Assembly (NCBI RefSeq): GCF_021952865.1
Contig: NZ_CP040792.1
Location: 1,054,001-1,118,000 of the forward strand
DNA length: 64,000 bases
Reading direction: 5' to 3'
Origin: Clavibacter californiensis
Lineage (GTDB): Bacteria > Actinomycetota > Actinomycetes > Actinomycetales > Microbacteriaceae
Below are positions 32,952 through 40,942 of this stretch, in pieces (positions within the stretch are counted from its first letter, which is position 1; each line of letters begins with the position of its first letter). The notes below the pieces were generated by a model, which was given only the letters and a program-made list of their open reading frames with translations, was not told the DNA's origin and ran no database searches. The position numbers and the translations under genes were made by a program.

Positions 32952-33320
32952 ATGCCCGTCACCGGCCCCGACTTCGTCTCGCTCCAGGTCACCGACCTCG
33001 ACGCCTCGCGGGAGTTCTACGAGCGGTTCCTCGGCCTCGTCCGGTCGCCCGCCGGACCCCCGCACGCGGTCGTCTTCACCACGACGCCCATCGCCTTCGC
33101 GCTCCGCGAGGTGGTGGCCGGAACCGACATCGCGGGCACCCCGCAGCCCGGCATCGGCGCGGCCATGTGGCTGCATGCGACCGACGTGCAGGCGATCCAC
33201 GACGCGCTCGTCGCCGACGGGCACCGCATCGTGACCGCGCCGTTCGACGGCCCGTTCGGACGCACGTTCGCGTTCGCGGACCCGGACGGCTACCACGTGA
33301 CGCTGCACGACAAGGCCTGA
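32952..33320 (+). CDS. VOC-family protein under MarR control
   Basis: 122 residues: DFVSLQVTDLDASREFYERFLGL, HAVVFTTTPIAFALREV, and the second module AAMWLHATDVQAIHDALVADG with FADPDGYHVTLHDK at the end. AGGAGG sits 5 nt before ATG 32952. The divergent MarR gene and shared operators suggest it is induced by the compound the MarR protein senses and may detoxify or bind it (inference). Confidence 0.88.
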   Translation: MPVTGPDFVSLQVTDLDASREFYERFLGLVRSPAGPPHAVVFTTTPIAFALREVVAGTDIAGTPQPGIGAAMWLHATDVQAIHDALVADGHRIVTAPFDGPFGRTFAFADPDGYHVTLHDKA

Positions 33321-33326
33321 CGAGGG

Positions 33327-33860
33327 TCAGCGGGGCGTGGCCCCGAGCACCGCTCCCGCGATCCGATCGGCCGCCTCGGCCGGCGTGATGCGGGACGTGT
33401 CGACCACCTCCGCATCCGCGTGCAGCCACGTGCGCGCCGCCTCCGCGTAGGGCTCGACGCGGGAGAAGCGGAAGGCGGAAGGGCCGAGGTCCGGGTCGCG
33501 CTGGATGCGATCGCGGAGCGTGTCCGTGTCCGCGTGCAGCACGAAGTGGCGGATCGGGATGCCGTGCGCGGCGAGCCCCGCGCTGATCTCGCGCCAGTAC
33601 GCCTCGACGAGCACCGTCATCGGCATCACGAGCGTGCCGCCCGTGTACTCGAGCACGCGGTGGGCCGTCTCGACGACGAGCGGCCGCCACGGGGTCCAGT
33701 GCTGGAAGTCGTCCAGCTGGGGGAGCGGCGGCCGGATGTCCATGAGCACCTCGCCGACCTTCTCGGCGTCGAGGAGCCGGCTGTCGGGGACCCGCTCCTG
33801 CACGAGCCGCGCCGTCGTCGTCTTGCCCACCCCGTGCGTCCCGTTCAGCCAGATGATCAT
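33327..33860 (-). CDS. P-loop ATPase/kinase, TmrB-like
   Basis: 177 residues. It opens MIIWLNGTHGVGKTTTA, the Walker A arrangement of the TmrB-like (tunicamycin-resistance) family, with DAEKVGEVLMDIRP, LVVETAHRVLEYTGGTLVMP and an RDRIQRDPD lid-type arginine segment. Members are small nucleoside-kinase-like proteins; TmrB binds tunicamycin, others are uncharacterised. A TAGCTT box lies 6 nt before ATG 33860. A resistance role is not proven. Confidence 0.85.
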   Translation of the reverse strand: MIIWLNGTHGVGKTTTARLVQERVPDSRLLDAEKVGEVLMDIRPPLPQLDDFQHWTPWRPLVVETAHRVLEYTGGTLVMPMTVLVEAYWREISAGLAAHGIPIRHFVLHADTDTLRDRIQRDPDLGPSAFRFSRVEPYAEAARTWLHADAEVVDTSRITPAEAADRIAGAVLGATPR

Positions 33861-33866
33861 GGCCGG

Positions 33867-33872
33867 AAGCTA
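33867..33872 (-). promoter_or_regulatory. -10 box TAGCTT, leaderless promoter
   Basis: Minus strand TAGCTT, CCGGCC, ATG 33860. Confidence 0.5.
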
Positions 33873-34014
33873 TCGCGGGCGTCGCGCCGACGGCATCGGC
33901 CGGGCGATGGATCCCGGGTCGCCCTGGTCGCAGCCGCGCCGGAGGACCAGGCTGGACGAGCGGCGGGATCCGGTCCCGCCCGAGGACGCGCCCCCGAGCG
34001 CGCGGAAGGACACC

Positions 34015-34443
34015 ATGCTCTGCATCGTCTACTCCAGCACGGCCGAGCGGTCCTTCGACGACATCGACCTCGCCCAGCTCCTCGCGCAGAGCCGCGCGAC
34101 CAACGAGGCCCACGGGCTCACCGGCCTGCTCGTGCACCGGCAGGGGCGCTTCCTCCAGCTGATCGAGGGCGAGGACGCCGACGTCCGGGAGCGCATGGCC
34201 GCGATCCTCGCCGACGACCGCCACGGTCGCATCGCCACGCTGATGGAGGAGCACATCACCGAGCGGCAGTTCCCCGACTGGACGATGGGGATGGCGAAGT
34301 ACGACGCCCGCGTGGCCGAGCGGATCCCCGGCTACCGCGACACCTTCGACGACCTGCAGGGCGAGCGTCCGGACGACGCCATCCGGCCCGCGCTCCTCGA
34401 GCTGATCCGCTGGTTCCAGGAGGACACGGGCCGGCTGTCCTGA
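34015..34443 (+). CDS. BLUF-domain blue-light photoreceptor
   Basis: 142 residues consisting of a BLUF (blue light using FAD) domain plus a short helical tail. Photocycle residues are all visible: Tyr6 (CIVYSS), Asn30 (RATNEAHGLTG), Gln48 (RFLQLIEG), and Trp89/Met91 (FPDWTMGM). No output domain is fused, so it is a short BLUF protein that must act through a partner. GGAAGGA about 5 nt before ATG 34015 is a good ribosome site. No neighbour is an obvious partner: kinase-like TmrB is divergent and an NTF2-like protein converges. Confidence 0.9.
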   Translation: MLCIVYSSTAERSFDDIDLAQLLAQSRATNEAHGLTGLLVHRQGRFLQLIEGEDADVRERMAAILADDRHGRIATLMEEHITERQFPDWTMGMAKYDARVAERIPGYRDTFDDLQGERPDDAIRPALLELIRWFQEDTGRLS

Positions 34444-34479
34444 CGCGCGCGCTCTACCGGCTGTCGGGGATCCGCTTCA

Positions 34480-34866
34480 TCACGGCGCGGGCCGAGCGGC
34501 GCGCTGCCGGTCGAAGGCGGCACGGATCGGCGCCGTGTCGTAGACGATGTGCAGCTGCGCGATGCGGCCCTGGTCGTCGAGCTCGGCGACGTCCACGACC
34601 GTGAAGGGCGCGGGATCCCCGTTCGCCAGCATCCACGCAAAGTCGAACCAGAACGCGATGGTCGGTGTGCCCTCGTCGTCGCCGTGCATCACGCGCCGCA
34701 GGGTGAGCCGCGATGCGGAGGTGTCGGCGAACAGCTCGGGGTAGAAGTCCGTGGCGGGGAGGGTGCCGTAGAGCGGCGAGTGGACGATGCCGCCCGGCGC
34801 GAAGAGGGCGATCGCCGCCCCCGCGTCGGCCGTCTCGAGGGCGCGGAGGTATCGGGTGACCAGCAT
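34480..34866 (-). CDS. SnoaL/NTF2-like protein
   Basis: 128 residues of the cone-like alpha+beta fold: VTRYLRALETADAGAAIALFAPGGIVHSPLYG, a helix YPELFADTS, LTLRRVMHGDDEGTPTIAFWFDF and TVVDVAELDDQGRIAQLHIVYD. SnoaL-like proteins include cyclases and isomerases; most are uncharacterised. TACCTT lies 7 nt before ATG 34866. Confidence 0.82.
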   Translation of the reverse strand: MLVTRYLRALETADAGAAIALFAPGGIVHSPLYGTLPATDFYPELFADTSASRLTLRRVMHGDDEGTPTIAFWFDFAWMLANGDPAPFTVVDVAELDDQGRIAQLHIVYDTAPIRAAFDRQRAARPAP

Positions 34867-34873
34867 GGGCGCG

Positions 34874-34879
34874 AAGGTA
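34874..34879 (-). promoter_or_regulatory. -10 box TACCTT, leaderless promoter
   Basis: Minus strand TACCTT, seven bases, ATG 34866. Confidence 0.4.
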
Positions 34880-34909
34880 CCAGAGGGCGGTAGGCGGGCC
34901 GCTGGGCGA

Positions 34910-35848
34910 TCAGGCGTCGGGCGCCGCGCCCCGCCAGAAGTCCGCGAGGAGGTCCGCGCTCGCCTCCGGCTGGTCGACCTGGGCCGAGTGGCCCGCGTCG
35001 GCGACGACCTCGTAGCGGGCGCCCGCGCGTGCGGCCATGTCGCGCTGCCAGTCCTGGGGCCAGGCGTCGTCGGCGTCGCCGTGGGAGACGAGCACGGGGA
35101 TCCCGGTCGCGCGGAGCTCGTCGACGCGGTCGGTCTGCGCCTGCATGATCTCCAGCGCGCCGAGCAGCTGCGCCGACGCCGTGCCGAAGAGGCGCGTGCG
35201 GAACCACGCCACCTCGGGGTCGTCGCCGTCGAGCTGCTCGGGCAGGAACCACAGCGGCCAGAGCCCGGCGCTGCCCGACGCGCGGAGGGCGGCGATCTGC
35301 TCGGAGCGCTCGCCGCGGCTGCGGGGGCCCGAGTTCCAGTGCGTGTAGCTGGCGAAGCGGCCGGGGTCGCGGATCACGGCCTGCATGCCGACGACGCCGC
35401 CGAAGCTGTGGCCGAGGAGGTGCACGGGGCCGAGGGGTGCGATGGGCGCGGCGCCGGTCGCGACGTGACGTCCGCCGGATCCACCGCGACCGGCGAGCGC
35501 GTCCACCACGTGATGCACGTCCTGGCCGAGGGTCTCGAGCTCGTAGCCCGAGGCGTCGACAGGCGGCTCGGCCTGGCCGGGGCCGGTGGATCCCCACTGC
35601 CCGCGTTGCGAGAACGCCACCACCGTGAAGCCGCGGTCGGCGAGGGGGCCGAGGACGGGGAAGAAGTCCTCCTTCGACCCCGTGAAGCCCGGCACGAGCA
35701 GCGCGAGGGGCGCTGTCGCCGGATCCCCCGTGCGGGCGGGCACGTGGACGGCCGACAGCCGCGCCGCCGGGACCTCGATGGTGAGGTCCTCCGCGTCCTC
35801 GGGCCGGTGGTCGGACAGGGTGCGCGGGGCGCGGGCGTCGTTGCTCAT
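34910..35848 (-). CDS. Alpha/beta hydrolase
   Basis: 312 residues. LALLVPGFTGSKEDFF is the oxyanion-hole region, HLLGHSFGGVVG the nucleophile elbow, LVSHGDADDAWP the catalytic acid and DAGHSAQVDQP the histidine. Substrate unknown. TACGCT (35855-35860) lies 6 nt before ATG 35848. It stands immediately downstream of the sensor kinase gene's 3' neighbour region and is read in the same direction, with its own promoter. Confidence 0.9.
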   Translation of the reverse strand: MSNDARAPRTLSDHRPEDAEDLTIEVPAARLSAVHVPARTGDPATAPLALLVPGFTGSKEDFFPVLGPLADRGFTVVAFSQRGQWGSTGPGQAEPPVDASGYELETLGQDVHHVVDALAGRGGSGGRHVATGAAPIAPLGPVHLLGHSFGGVVGMQAVIRDPGRFASYTHWNSGPRSRGERSEQIAALRASGSAGLWPLWFLPEQLDGDDPEVAWFRTRLFGTASAQLLGALEIMQAQTDRVDELRATGIPVLVSHGDADDAWPQDWQRDMAARAGARYEVVADAGHSAQVDQPEASADLLADFWRGAAPDA

Positions 35849-35854
35849 TCCGTC

Positions 35855-35860
35855 AGCGTA
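35855..35860 (-). promoter_or_regulatory. -10 box TACGCT, leaderless promoter of the alpha/beta hydrolase
   Basis: Minus strand TACGCT, GACGGA, ATG 35848. Confidence 0.5.
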
Positions 35861-35889
35861 GGCCGGGGGTGACCAGGCGGCTGGTCGCC

Positions 35890-37365
35890 TCAGCCCGCGT
35901 CCACCACCGGCAGCGTCAGCAGGAAGCGGGCGCCGGCGCCAGGATCCCCGGGCAGGCACACGAGGTCGCCACCCTGGGCGCGGGCGAGCGCGCGGGCGAT
36001 GGGGAGGCCGAGACCTGCGCCGCCGGCGTGGCGGTCGCGGCCGTCGTCGAGGCGCACGAGGCGGTCGAAGATCCGCTCGCGGTCGGCGTCGGGGACGCCG
36101 GGGCCGTCGTCGACGACCGTGATGCGCACGGATCCGTCGTCGTCCGTCTCCGCCTCCACGCGCACCTCGGCCGCCGCGTATCGGGCCGCGTTCTGCAGGA
36201 GGTTGTCGAGGATCTGGGCGAGCCGGTGGGGATCCGCGCGCACCGCCGGGGGAGCCCCGCGGACGTCGGCGATGACGTGCGTGCCGGGCGTGCGCGCCTG
36301 CTGCTGGGCCACCGCCTGCTCGACCACGGGCGGCACGGCGACCGGCCGGCCCTCGACCGAGAGGCCCTCGTCGAGGCGCGCCATCGTCAGCATGTCGTCG
36401 ACCAGGCGGCCCGCGCGGATCGCCTCGCGCACCACGTTCACGGACAGCCGCTCGCGCTCCTCGTCGCTCGGGTCGGCGCGGACGAGCGCGTCGGCGGACG
36501 CGCGGATCCCGGCGACGGGCGTCCGCAGCTCGTGTGCCGCGTCCCCCACGAAGGCGCGCATGCGGGCCTCCGCCGCGAGCGCCTGGTGCTCGGCGTGCTC
36601 GAGGTCGTCGAGCATCTCGTCGAACGCGGTCGCGGTGCGGCCGAGCTCCGTGCCGGGCCGGGTGGGGCGGAGGCGGCGGCCGCGGTCGCCGCGGCCGATG
36701 GAGCGCGCGACGCCCGTCATGTCCTCGAGCGGCTGCAGCGTCCGGCGCACCACGACGACCAGCGCGACCGCCGCGAGCAGGAGGAACCCGACGGAGGCGA
36801 CCGCGAGGATCCCGCGGAGGGTGGCGAGGGTGTCGTCCACGGATCCGGTGCCCGCGGACAGCTCGAGCACCGTGCCGTCGCTGAGGTCGGAGCGGAGGGT
36901 GATGGAGTCGGCCGACGAGCTGACCGAGCTCGAGGCGACGGTCACCGCGTCGGCGGCCGGCGTCGCGGGGGTGCTGACGGACCCGGACCCGGGTGCCTCC
37001 CCCAGCGGATCCGGGCCGGGCAGCGTGCCGCCGAGCGGATCGCGACCCGGTCGCACCGAGACCGCGCCGCCGTCCGGGCTCGTGATCTGCACGGCCACGC
37101 CCTGCGCGCTGAGCCGCTCGGCCAGCGCGTCGTCGTCGAGGACGCCCACGAGCGCGGCGGCGGCGGACGCGCGGTCGGCCAGGCGATCCTGGATCTGCTG
37201 TCGCAGCTGCGCCCCGAGGATCGCCTGCACCGTGAGCGACAGCGCCACGAGCAGCACCGCGAGGAGCGCGAGCACCGCGAGGACCGTGCGCGTGCGGAGG
37301 GATCCGGTGCGCAGCGGGCCGTCCGGCGCGGCGGCGGGAGCGCGGCCACGGATGCGCGACCTCAC
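35890..37365 (-). CDS. Two-component sensor histidine kinase
   Basis: 491 residues. Membrane helices at about 28-50 and 185-206 enclose a periplasm-side sensor of about 135 residues with a Ser/Pro-rich middle. A HAMP domain follows (TLQPLEDMTGVARSI), then HisKA with His278 in AFVGDAAHELRTP, and a HATPase with NLLQNAARYA (N box), DDGPGVPD (G1) and GGAGLGLPIAR (G2). GTG 37365 overlaps the response regulator stop by 4 bp (GTGA). Partner and target are likely the adjacent regulator and the divergent repeat-protein gene. Confidence 0.95.
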   Translation of the reverse strand: MRSRIRGRAPAAAPDGPLRTGSLRTRTVLAVLALLAVLLVALSLTVQAILGAQLRQQIQDRLADRASAAAALVGVLDDDALAERLSAQGVAVQITSPDGGAVSVRPGRDPLGGTLPGPDPLGEAPGSGSVSTPATPAADAVTVASSSVSSSADSITLRSDLSDGTVLELSAGTGSVDDTLATLRGILAVASVGFLLLAAVALVVVVRRTLQPLEDMTGVARSIGRGDRGRRLRPTRPGTELGRTATAFDEMLDDLEHAEHQALAAEARMRAFVGDAAHELRTPVAGIRASADALVRADPSDEERERLSVNVVREAIRAGRLVDDMLTMARLDEGLSVEGRPVAVPPVVEQAVAQQQARTPGTHVIADVRGAPPAVRADPHRLAQILDNLLQNAARYAAAEVRVEAETDDDGSVRITVVDDGPGVPDADRERIFDRLVRLDDGRDRHAGGAGLGLPIARALARAQGGDLVCLPGDPGAGARFLLTLPVVDAG

Positions 37366-38030
37366 GCCTCCACCCGGTAGCCGAGCCCGCGGACGGTGTG
37401 CAGGAGTCGCGGCCCCCGCGCCTCCATCTTCTTGCGCAGCGCGCTGATGTGGACCTCGACGAGGTTCGGGTCGGCCTGGTCGTACCCCCACACCTGCGTG
37501 AGCAGCTGCGTCTTGGAGAGCGTGCGGCCGCGGTGCGCCGCGAGGTATGCGAGCAGCTGGAACTCGATCGAGGTCAGCTCGAGCTGCTCGCCGCCGCGCC
37601 TCGCGAGGCCGGAGTCGGGATCCACGAGCAGGTCGCCGATCTCCACCACGGACGCGAGCCGACCGCGCCGCCGGAGCACAGCGCCGACGCGGGCCACCAG
37701 CTCCGCGAGCGCGAACGGCTTGACGATGTAGTCGTCGACGCCCTGGCCGAAGCCGCGCAGGCGGTCCTCGACGGCGTCGCGGGCGGTGAGCATGATGACG
37801 CTCGCGTCGCTCCAGCGGCGGATCCGCTCGGCCAGCTGGATGCCGCTCGGGCCGGGCAGCATCCAGTCGAGCACCACGAGGTCGGGCAGGAAGCCCTTGA
37901 CCTCCTCCTCGAGCTCGACGCCGGACGCGAGGCCGCGGACGACGAAGCGCTCGGCGGTGAGGGTGGAGACGACGGCGGCGCGGATGGCCTCGTCGTCCTC
38001 GACCACGAGGACGCGTGCGGGAGGGAGCAT
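37362..38030 (-). CDS. OmpR-family response regulator
   Basis: 222 residues. Receiver domain with acidic EDD at 11-13, phosphoacceptor Asp55 (LVVLDWMLPG), MLTARD and YIVKPFALAEL; the C-terminal OmpR winged helix includes LTSIEFQLLAYLAAHRGRTLSKTQLL and VEVHISALRKKME...TVRGLGYR. TACAGT (38037-38042) lies 6 nt before ATG 38030. Cotranscribed with the sensor kinase, divergent from the secreted repeat protein. Confidence 0.95.
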   Translation of the reverse strand: MLPPARVLVVEDDEAIRAAVVSTLTAERFVVRGLASGVELEEEVKGFLPDLVVLDWMLPGPSGIQLAERIRRWSDASVIMLTARDAVEDRLRGFGQGVDDYIVKPFALAELVARVGAVLRRRGRLASVVEIGDLLVDPDSGLARRGGEQLELTSIEFQLLAYLAAHRGRTLSKTQLLTQVWGYDQADPNLVEVHISALRKKMEARGPRLLHTVRGLGYRVEA

Positions 38031-38036
38031 GTGCCG

Positions 38037-38042
38037 ACTGTA
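38037..38042 (-). promoter_or_regulatory. -10 box TACAGT, leaderless promoter of the two-component operon
   Basis: Minus strand TACAGT, CGGCAC, ATG 38030. Confidence 0.5.
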
Positions 38043-38090
38043 GGAGCCGCGGATGGGCGCTCCCGGCCGCATGTCCGCTCGGGGCGCGGA

Positions 38091-38108
38091 ACTTAAGGAG
38101 GACTTCAG
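38091..38108. promoter_or_regulatory. 11-bp-spaced direct repeat, candidate OmpR-family binding site
   Basis: ACTTAAG (38091-38097) and ACTTCAG (38102-38108) start 11 bp apart, one helical turn, as in OmpR/PhoP-type tandem sites. The pair lies in the 147-bp gap between the response regulator and the secreted repeat-protein gene. Confidence 0.5.
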
Positions 38109-38177
38109 ATCCGCTGCCGAACCTGGATCCACGACCGCAGGCGCACCCCGCGCCGCGGCGGACACGGAAGGACCACC

Positions 38178-38969
38178 ATGGACGACACCATCACCGTCTT
38201 CGAGAAGGGGCCGGGCGGGCGGAAGCCCGGCGCGCCGACCCCGGCGTCGCGGAAGCGCCGCACGGGCATCGCCGTCGGCATCGCGGGAGCCTCGATCGGC
38301 CTCGTCGCGCTGTTCTCCTCGGCGGCGTTCGCCGACGGGAACGGCGGCGACACGAGCGGCCAGGCCGGATCCGGGAGCGGCACCTCCGCGACCTGCCCCG
38401 CCCCGCCCGCGCTGCCCGACGGCACGACGCCGCCGGCGCCCGTGACGCGGCCCGACGGATCCACGCCGCCGGCCCCGCCGACGAACGCGGACGGCACGCC
38501 GGCGACGCCGCCCACGCCTCCGACGCCGCCGAAGGACGCGGACGGATCCACGGCCACGGTGCCTGCGCCCCCGACGAACGCGGACGGCACGCCCGCGACG
38601 CCTCCGACGCCGCCCACCCCGCCCACCCCGCCGACGAACGCGGACGGGACCCCGGCGACGTCGCCCACCCCGCCCACGAACGCGGACGGCACGCCCGCGA
38701 CGCCGCCCACCCCGCCCACGAACGCGGACGGCACGCCCGCGACGCCGCCCACCCCGCCGACGAACGCGGACGGGACCCCGGCGATGCCGCCCGCGCCGCC
38801 CGCCGACGGCTGCGCGCCGCCCGCCCCGCCCGTCGGCGCCGACGGCAAGGCGCCGACCCCGCCCGCCGGTCCCGCGGCTCCCGCCACGACGCCCGGGTCC
38901 TCCAAGGGCTCGACGTCGGGCGGCGCTCCCGCGACGACGCCCGCGCCGACGTCCACGTCCGGCAGCTAG
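38178..38969 (+). CDS. Secreted Pro/Thr-rich repeat protein
   Basis: 263 residues. A basic N-terminus (ASRKRRTG) and hydrophobic helix (about residues 29-51, ending SSAAFADG) form a signal peptide with cleavage near AFA. The rest is almost entirely Pro, Thr, Ala, Asp and Gly, with five to six repeats of a 14-residue unit PPTPPTNADGTPAT (42-bp DNA units, three of them consecutive at 38637-38763). Only two cysteines are present (SATCPAP and DGCAPP), flanking the repeats. No anchor motif is seen. The gene is divergent from a two-component system that may control it. GGAAGGACCACC precedes the ATG. Confidence 0.8.
   Translation: MDDTITVFEKGPGGRKPGAPTPASRKRRTGIAVGIAGASIGLVALFSSAAFADGNGGDTSGQAGSGSGTSATCPAPPALPDGTTPPAPVTRPDGSTPPAPPTNADGTPATPPTPPTPPKDADGSTATVPAPPTNADGTPATPPTPPTPPTPPTNADGTPATSPTPPTNADGTPATPPTPPTNADGTPATPPTPPTNADGTPAMPPAPPADGCAPPAPPVGADGKAPTPPAGPAAPATTPGSSKGSTSGGAPATTPAPTSTSGS
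38484..38800 (+). repeat. 42-bp coding tandem repeats
   Basis: The unit contains CACGAACGCGGACGGCACGC or close variants. The AACGCGGAC core recurs at 38484, 38577, 38637, 38679, 38721 and 38763; the last four are exactly 42 bp apart. Confidence 0.85.
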
Positions 38970-38986
38970 ACCGGATCCACCGCCCG

Positions 38987-39019
38987 GCCGGGACCCGCGA
39001 CCACAGCGGGCCCCGGCCG
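38987..39019 (+). terminator. Terminator of the repeat-protein gene
   Basis: GGCCGGG-A-CCCGC, loop of seven, then GCGGG-C-CCCGGCC: a 12-pair stem with one A/C mismatch, 17 bp beyond the stop codon. Confidence 0.65.
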
Positions 39020-39040
39020 CGCGTCTGCCACCATGGCCGG

Positions 39041-39682
39041 GTGACCGCCACCGTCCCCGCGCCCGCCCCGCTCGTCGGCACCCACGTCCGGCTCGACCCG
39101 CTCACGCCGGATCACCTCCCGGCCCTCCGCGTCGCCATCGCCCACCCGGCCGTGTTCGCGGGCGGCTTCGGCGGCGGGTCGGCCGGCCTCCGCACCGACC
39201 CGGCGGAGTTCGACGCGTGGGCCCGCGGCTACTTCCGCTGGCACGACCTGCCGTGCGCCGTGATCCTCGTCGGCGGCCCGCACGACGGCGAGCTCGTCGG
39301 CACCACGAGCCTCACTGAGCTCGACACGCGCCGCGAGCGCGCGCACCTCGGCTGGACCGCGTACGACCCGCGCGTCTGGGGCACGGTCGTCAACGCGGAG
39401 GCCAAGCGCCTCCTGCTCGGCCTCGCGTTCGACGCGGGCTTCGGGCGCGTCAAGCTGCAGGCCGACGCCCGCAACGCGCACTCCCGCGGCGCCATCCTCA
39501 AGCTCGGCGCCACCTTCGAGGGCGTGTGCCGCCGCGATCAGCTCCGCGCCGACGGCACCTGGCGCGACGCCGCGATCCACTCGATCCTCGCCGACGAGTG
39601 GCCCGCCGTCCGCGCCGGGCTCGACGCGCGCATCGCCGCGCACGAGGGACGACCAGTCCTGTTCCGGACGCCCGCGACCTGA
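39041..39682 (+). CDS. GNAT-family N-acetyltransferase
   Basis: 213 residues of the RimJ/RimL-like branch: VRLDPLTPDHLPALRVAIAHP at the start, ELVGTTSLTELDTRRERAHLGWTAYDP, then WGTVVNAEAKRLLLGLAF (acetyl-CoA loop helix) and VKLQADARNAHSRGAILKLGATFEG, with the conserved Asn. Acceptor unknown (ribosomal protein, aminoglycoside or small amine are all possible). GTG 39041 follows CACCAT by 6 nt. Confidence 0.88.
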   Translation: MTATVPAPAPLVGTHVRLDPLTPDHLPALRVAIAHPAVFAGGFGGGSAGLRTDPAEFDAWARGYFRWHDLPCAVILVGGPHDGELVGTTSLTELDTRRERAHLGWTAYDPRVWGTVVNAEAKRLLLGLAFDAGFGRVKLQADARNAHSRGAILKLGATFEGVCRRDQLRADGTWRDAAIHSILADEWPAVRAGLDARIAAHEGRPVLFRTPAT

Positions 39683-39706
39683 GCGCGTGCCATCCGGCGG
39701 GACGAG

Positions 39707-40072
39707 TCAGCCGGCGGACGGATCCGCGTCGCCGGCCTCGACGGGGTAGTGGAACTGCATGCCGACGGAGTCGATGCTGCCGGTCCACACCATGTCCCGG
39801 CCGACGCGGTGCAGCGGGGGAGCGGTCGAGTCGATGACGTCGGCGAGGCCGAGCTCCGCGATCCAGTCCTCGATGATCTCCCGTCGCGCCGGGCGCGAGT
39901 AGGCGTCGGCGCTGCCGATGAAGTGCACGAAGTCCGCGTCGCCGAGCTCCCACGCCAGCGGGCGGAGTCCGCGCTGCTGCCCTTCGGCGTTCCAGGCGAT
40001 CGCGACCATGAGCTCGATGTCCGCGCGTCGCATCGAGCGGCGGCCGAGCGGGATGGGGGACTGCGCGGCCAT
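39707..40072 (-). CDS. Conserved hypothetical protein
   Basis: 121 residues: IELMVAIAWNAEGQQRGLRPLAW, FVHFIGSADAYSRPARREIIEDW, DVIDSTAPPLHRVGRDMVWTGSI and a terminal VGMQFHYPVEAGDADP. It does not match a family I know. ATG 40072 is chosen because CAGGAG lies 7 nt upstream; an upstream ATG at 40111 has no such site. Confidence 0.65.
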   Translation of the reverse strand: MAAQSPIPLGRRSMRRADIELMVAIAWNAEGQQRGLRPLAWELGDADFVHFIGSADAYSRPARREIIEDWIAELGLADVIDSTAPPLHRVGRDMVWTGSIDSVGMQFHYPVEAGDADPSAG

Positions 40073-40441
40073 GGGCGTCTCCTGGATCGTCGTACGTCGG
40101 CGGGCGGGCACGTGCGCGAGATGATCCGGCGCCCGCCGTGCGGGCCGAGCGGAGAGGCGGAGATGGGGCCTTCACCGAGCCCGAGCCCGACGAACGCGCG
40201 ACCGCGCGTCGGGCCCTGCTCCCAGGCGCCCGGATCGGGCGGACACCTGGCGTGATCGCTGTCGCATCGCCGGACCGTCGCGTTCCGGCAGTGCCACACG
40301 ACGTCCCCAGCGACGGGTAATCATTCGGGACTGGTGCGAACGTGGTCCCTCGGGTGAGGGAATACCAGGGTCCGTGTCACATTGGGCCCCGGATCCGCCC
40401 GGCGGCTCCACGAGAGCTCTCCGCCGTGCCGGCAGGAGGTG
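40073..40441. other. 369-bp intergenic region
   Basis: No convincing gene. It contains a relatively AT-rich patch GGGTAATCATTCGGG around 40316-40330 and a hairpin TCCCTC-GGGT-GAGGGA near 40348-40363. It holds the promoter of the leftward hypothetical gene and the 3' region of the next leftward gene. Confidence 0.5.
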
Positions 40442-40942
40442 CTAGGCGGCGTCCGGCGACGCTTCGACCGCCGCCGTCGCCGAGGCACAGGCCACAGGCG
40501 GGGCGGCATCCTCGTCGTCCGCCTCCTCGCCGGGGTGGATCCGCGTGACCCGGAGCGAGTGCACGTTCAGCCGGGCGCCTGCGGGGCCCTCGGCCACGCG
40601 GATCACGCCGGGTCCCCGGCGCATCTGCACGTCGATGGACAGCGTCCGCCGGGTGGCTCCCTCCGGGAGCGGCGGGTAGCTCACGGTGCGGGTCTGCGCG
40701 CGGTCGAGGGCGAAGCCGAGGGCGAGCGGGGTGGATCCGCAGTGGTCGTACGTGACGGCGACGGAGTGCCGGCCGTCGTGCTCGGCGACGACGGCGAAGT
40801 CGAGGTAGCTGCGGCTGTCGGGATCGGCGTCCTCGGGCGGCAGCGGTGCGCTGGCGTGGACGCGCGAGGACTGGACGCGCGAGGCGTCGGCGGCGGGGTA
40901 GCAGCGGGCGTGGGCGATGGAGTGCCTCCGGGCGGTGCACAT
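40442..40942 (-). CDS. Hypothetical protein, start uncertain
   Basis: 166 residues from ATG 40942. The core is beta-rich: YLDFAVVAEHDGRHSVAVTYDHCGSTPLALGFAL and RTLSIDVQMRRGPGVIRVAEGPAGARLNVHSLRV, like a small jelly-roll or sandwich fold. An acidic stretch EEADDEDAA follows. The frame is open to 41323 and ATG 41041 is another candidate, but neither start has a good ribosome site or -10 box. No family recognised. Confidence 0.5.
   Translation of the reverse strand: MCTARRHSIAHARCYPAADASRVQSSRVHASAPLPPEDADPDSRSYLDFAVVAEHDGRHSVAVTYDHCGSTPLALGFALDRAQTRTVSYPPLPEGATRRTLSIDVQMRRGPGVIRVAEGPAGARLNVHSLRVTRIHPGEEADDEDAAPPVACASATAAVEASPDAA

Noticed and set aside
33327-34443. TmrB-like kinase as the partner of the BLUF sensor
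   Set aside because: The genes are divergent with separate promoters and no known functional link; proximity alone is not enough.
38484-38800. Regular 42-bp repeats resembling a CRISPR array
   Set aside because: The repeats are in frame, with no unique spacers, and encode a Pro/Thr repeat; no cas genes nearby.
38105-38956. 283-codon leftward frame with VGGVGG repeats
   Set aside because: Complement of the Pro/Thr repeat gene, whose signal peptide and ribosome site mark the true strand; the Gly-Val pattern is just the repeat read backward.
40138-40320. 60-codon rightward frame in the intergenic gap
   Set aside because: No start signal, no conserved pattern; antisense extension of upstream sequence.
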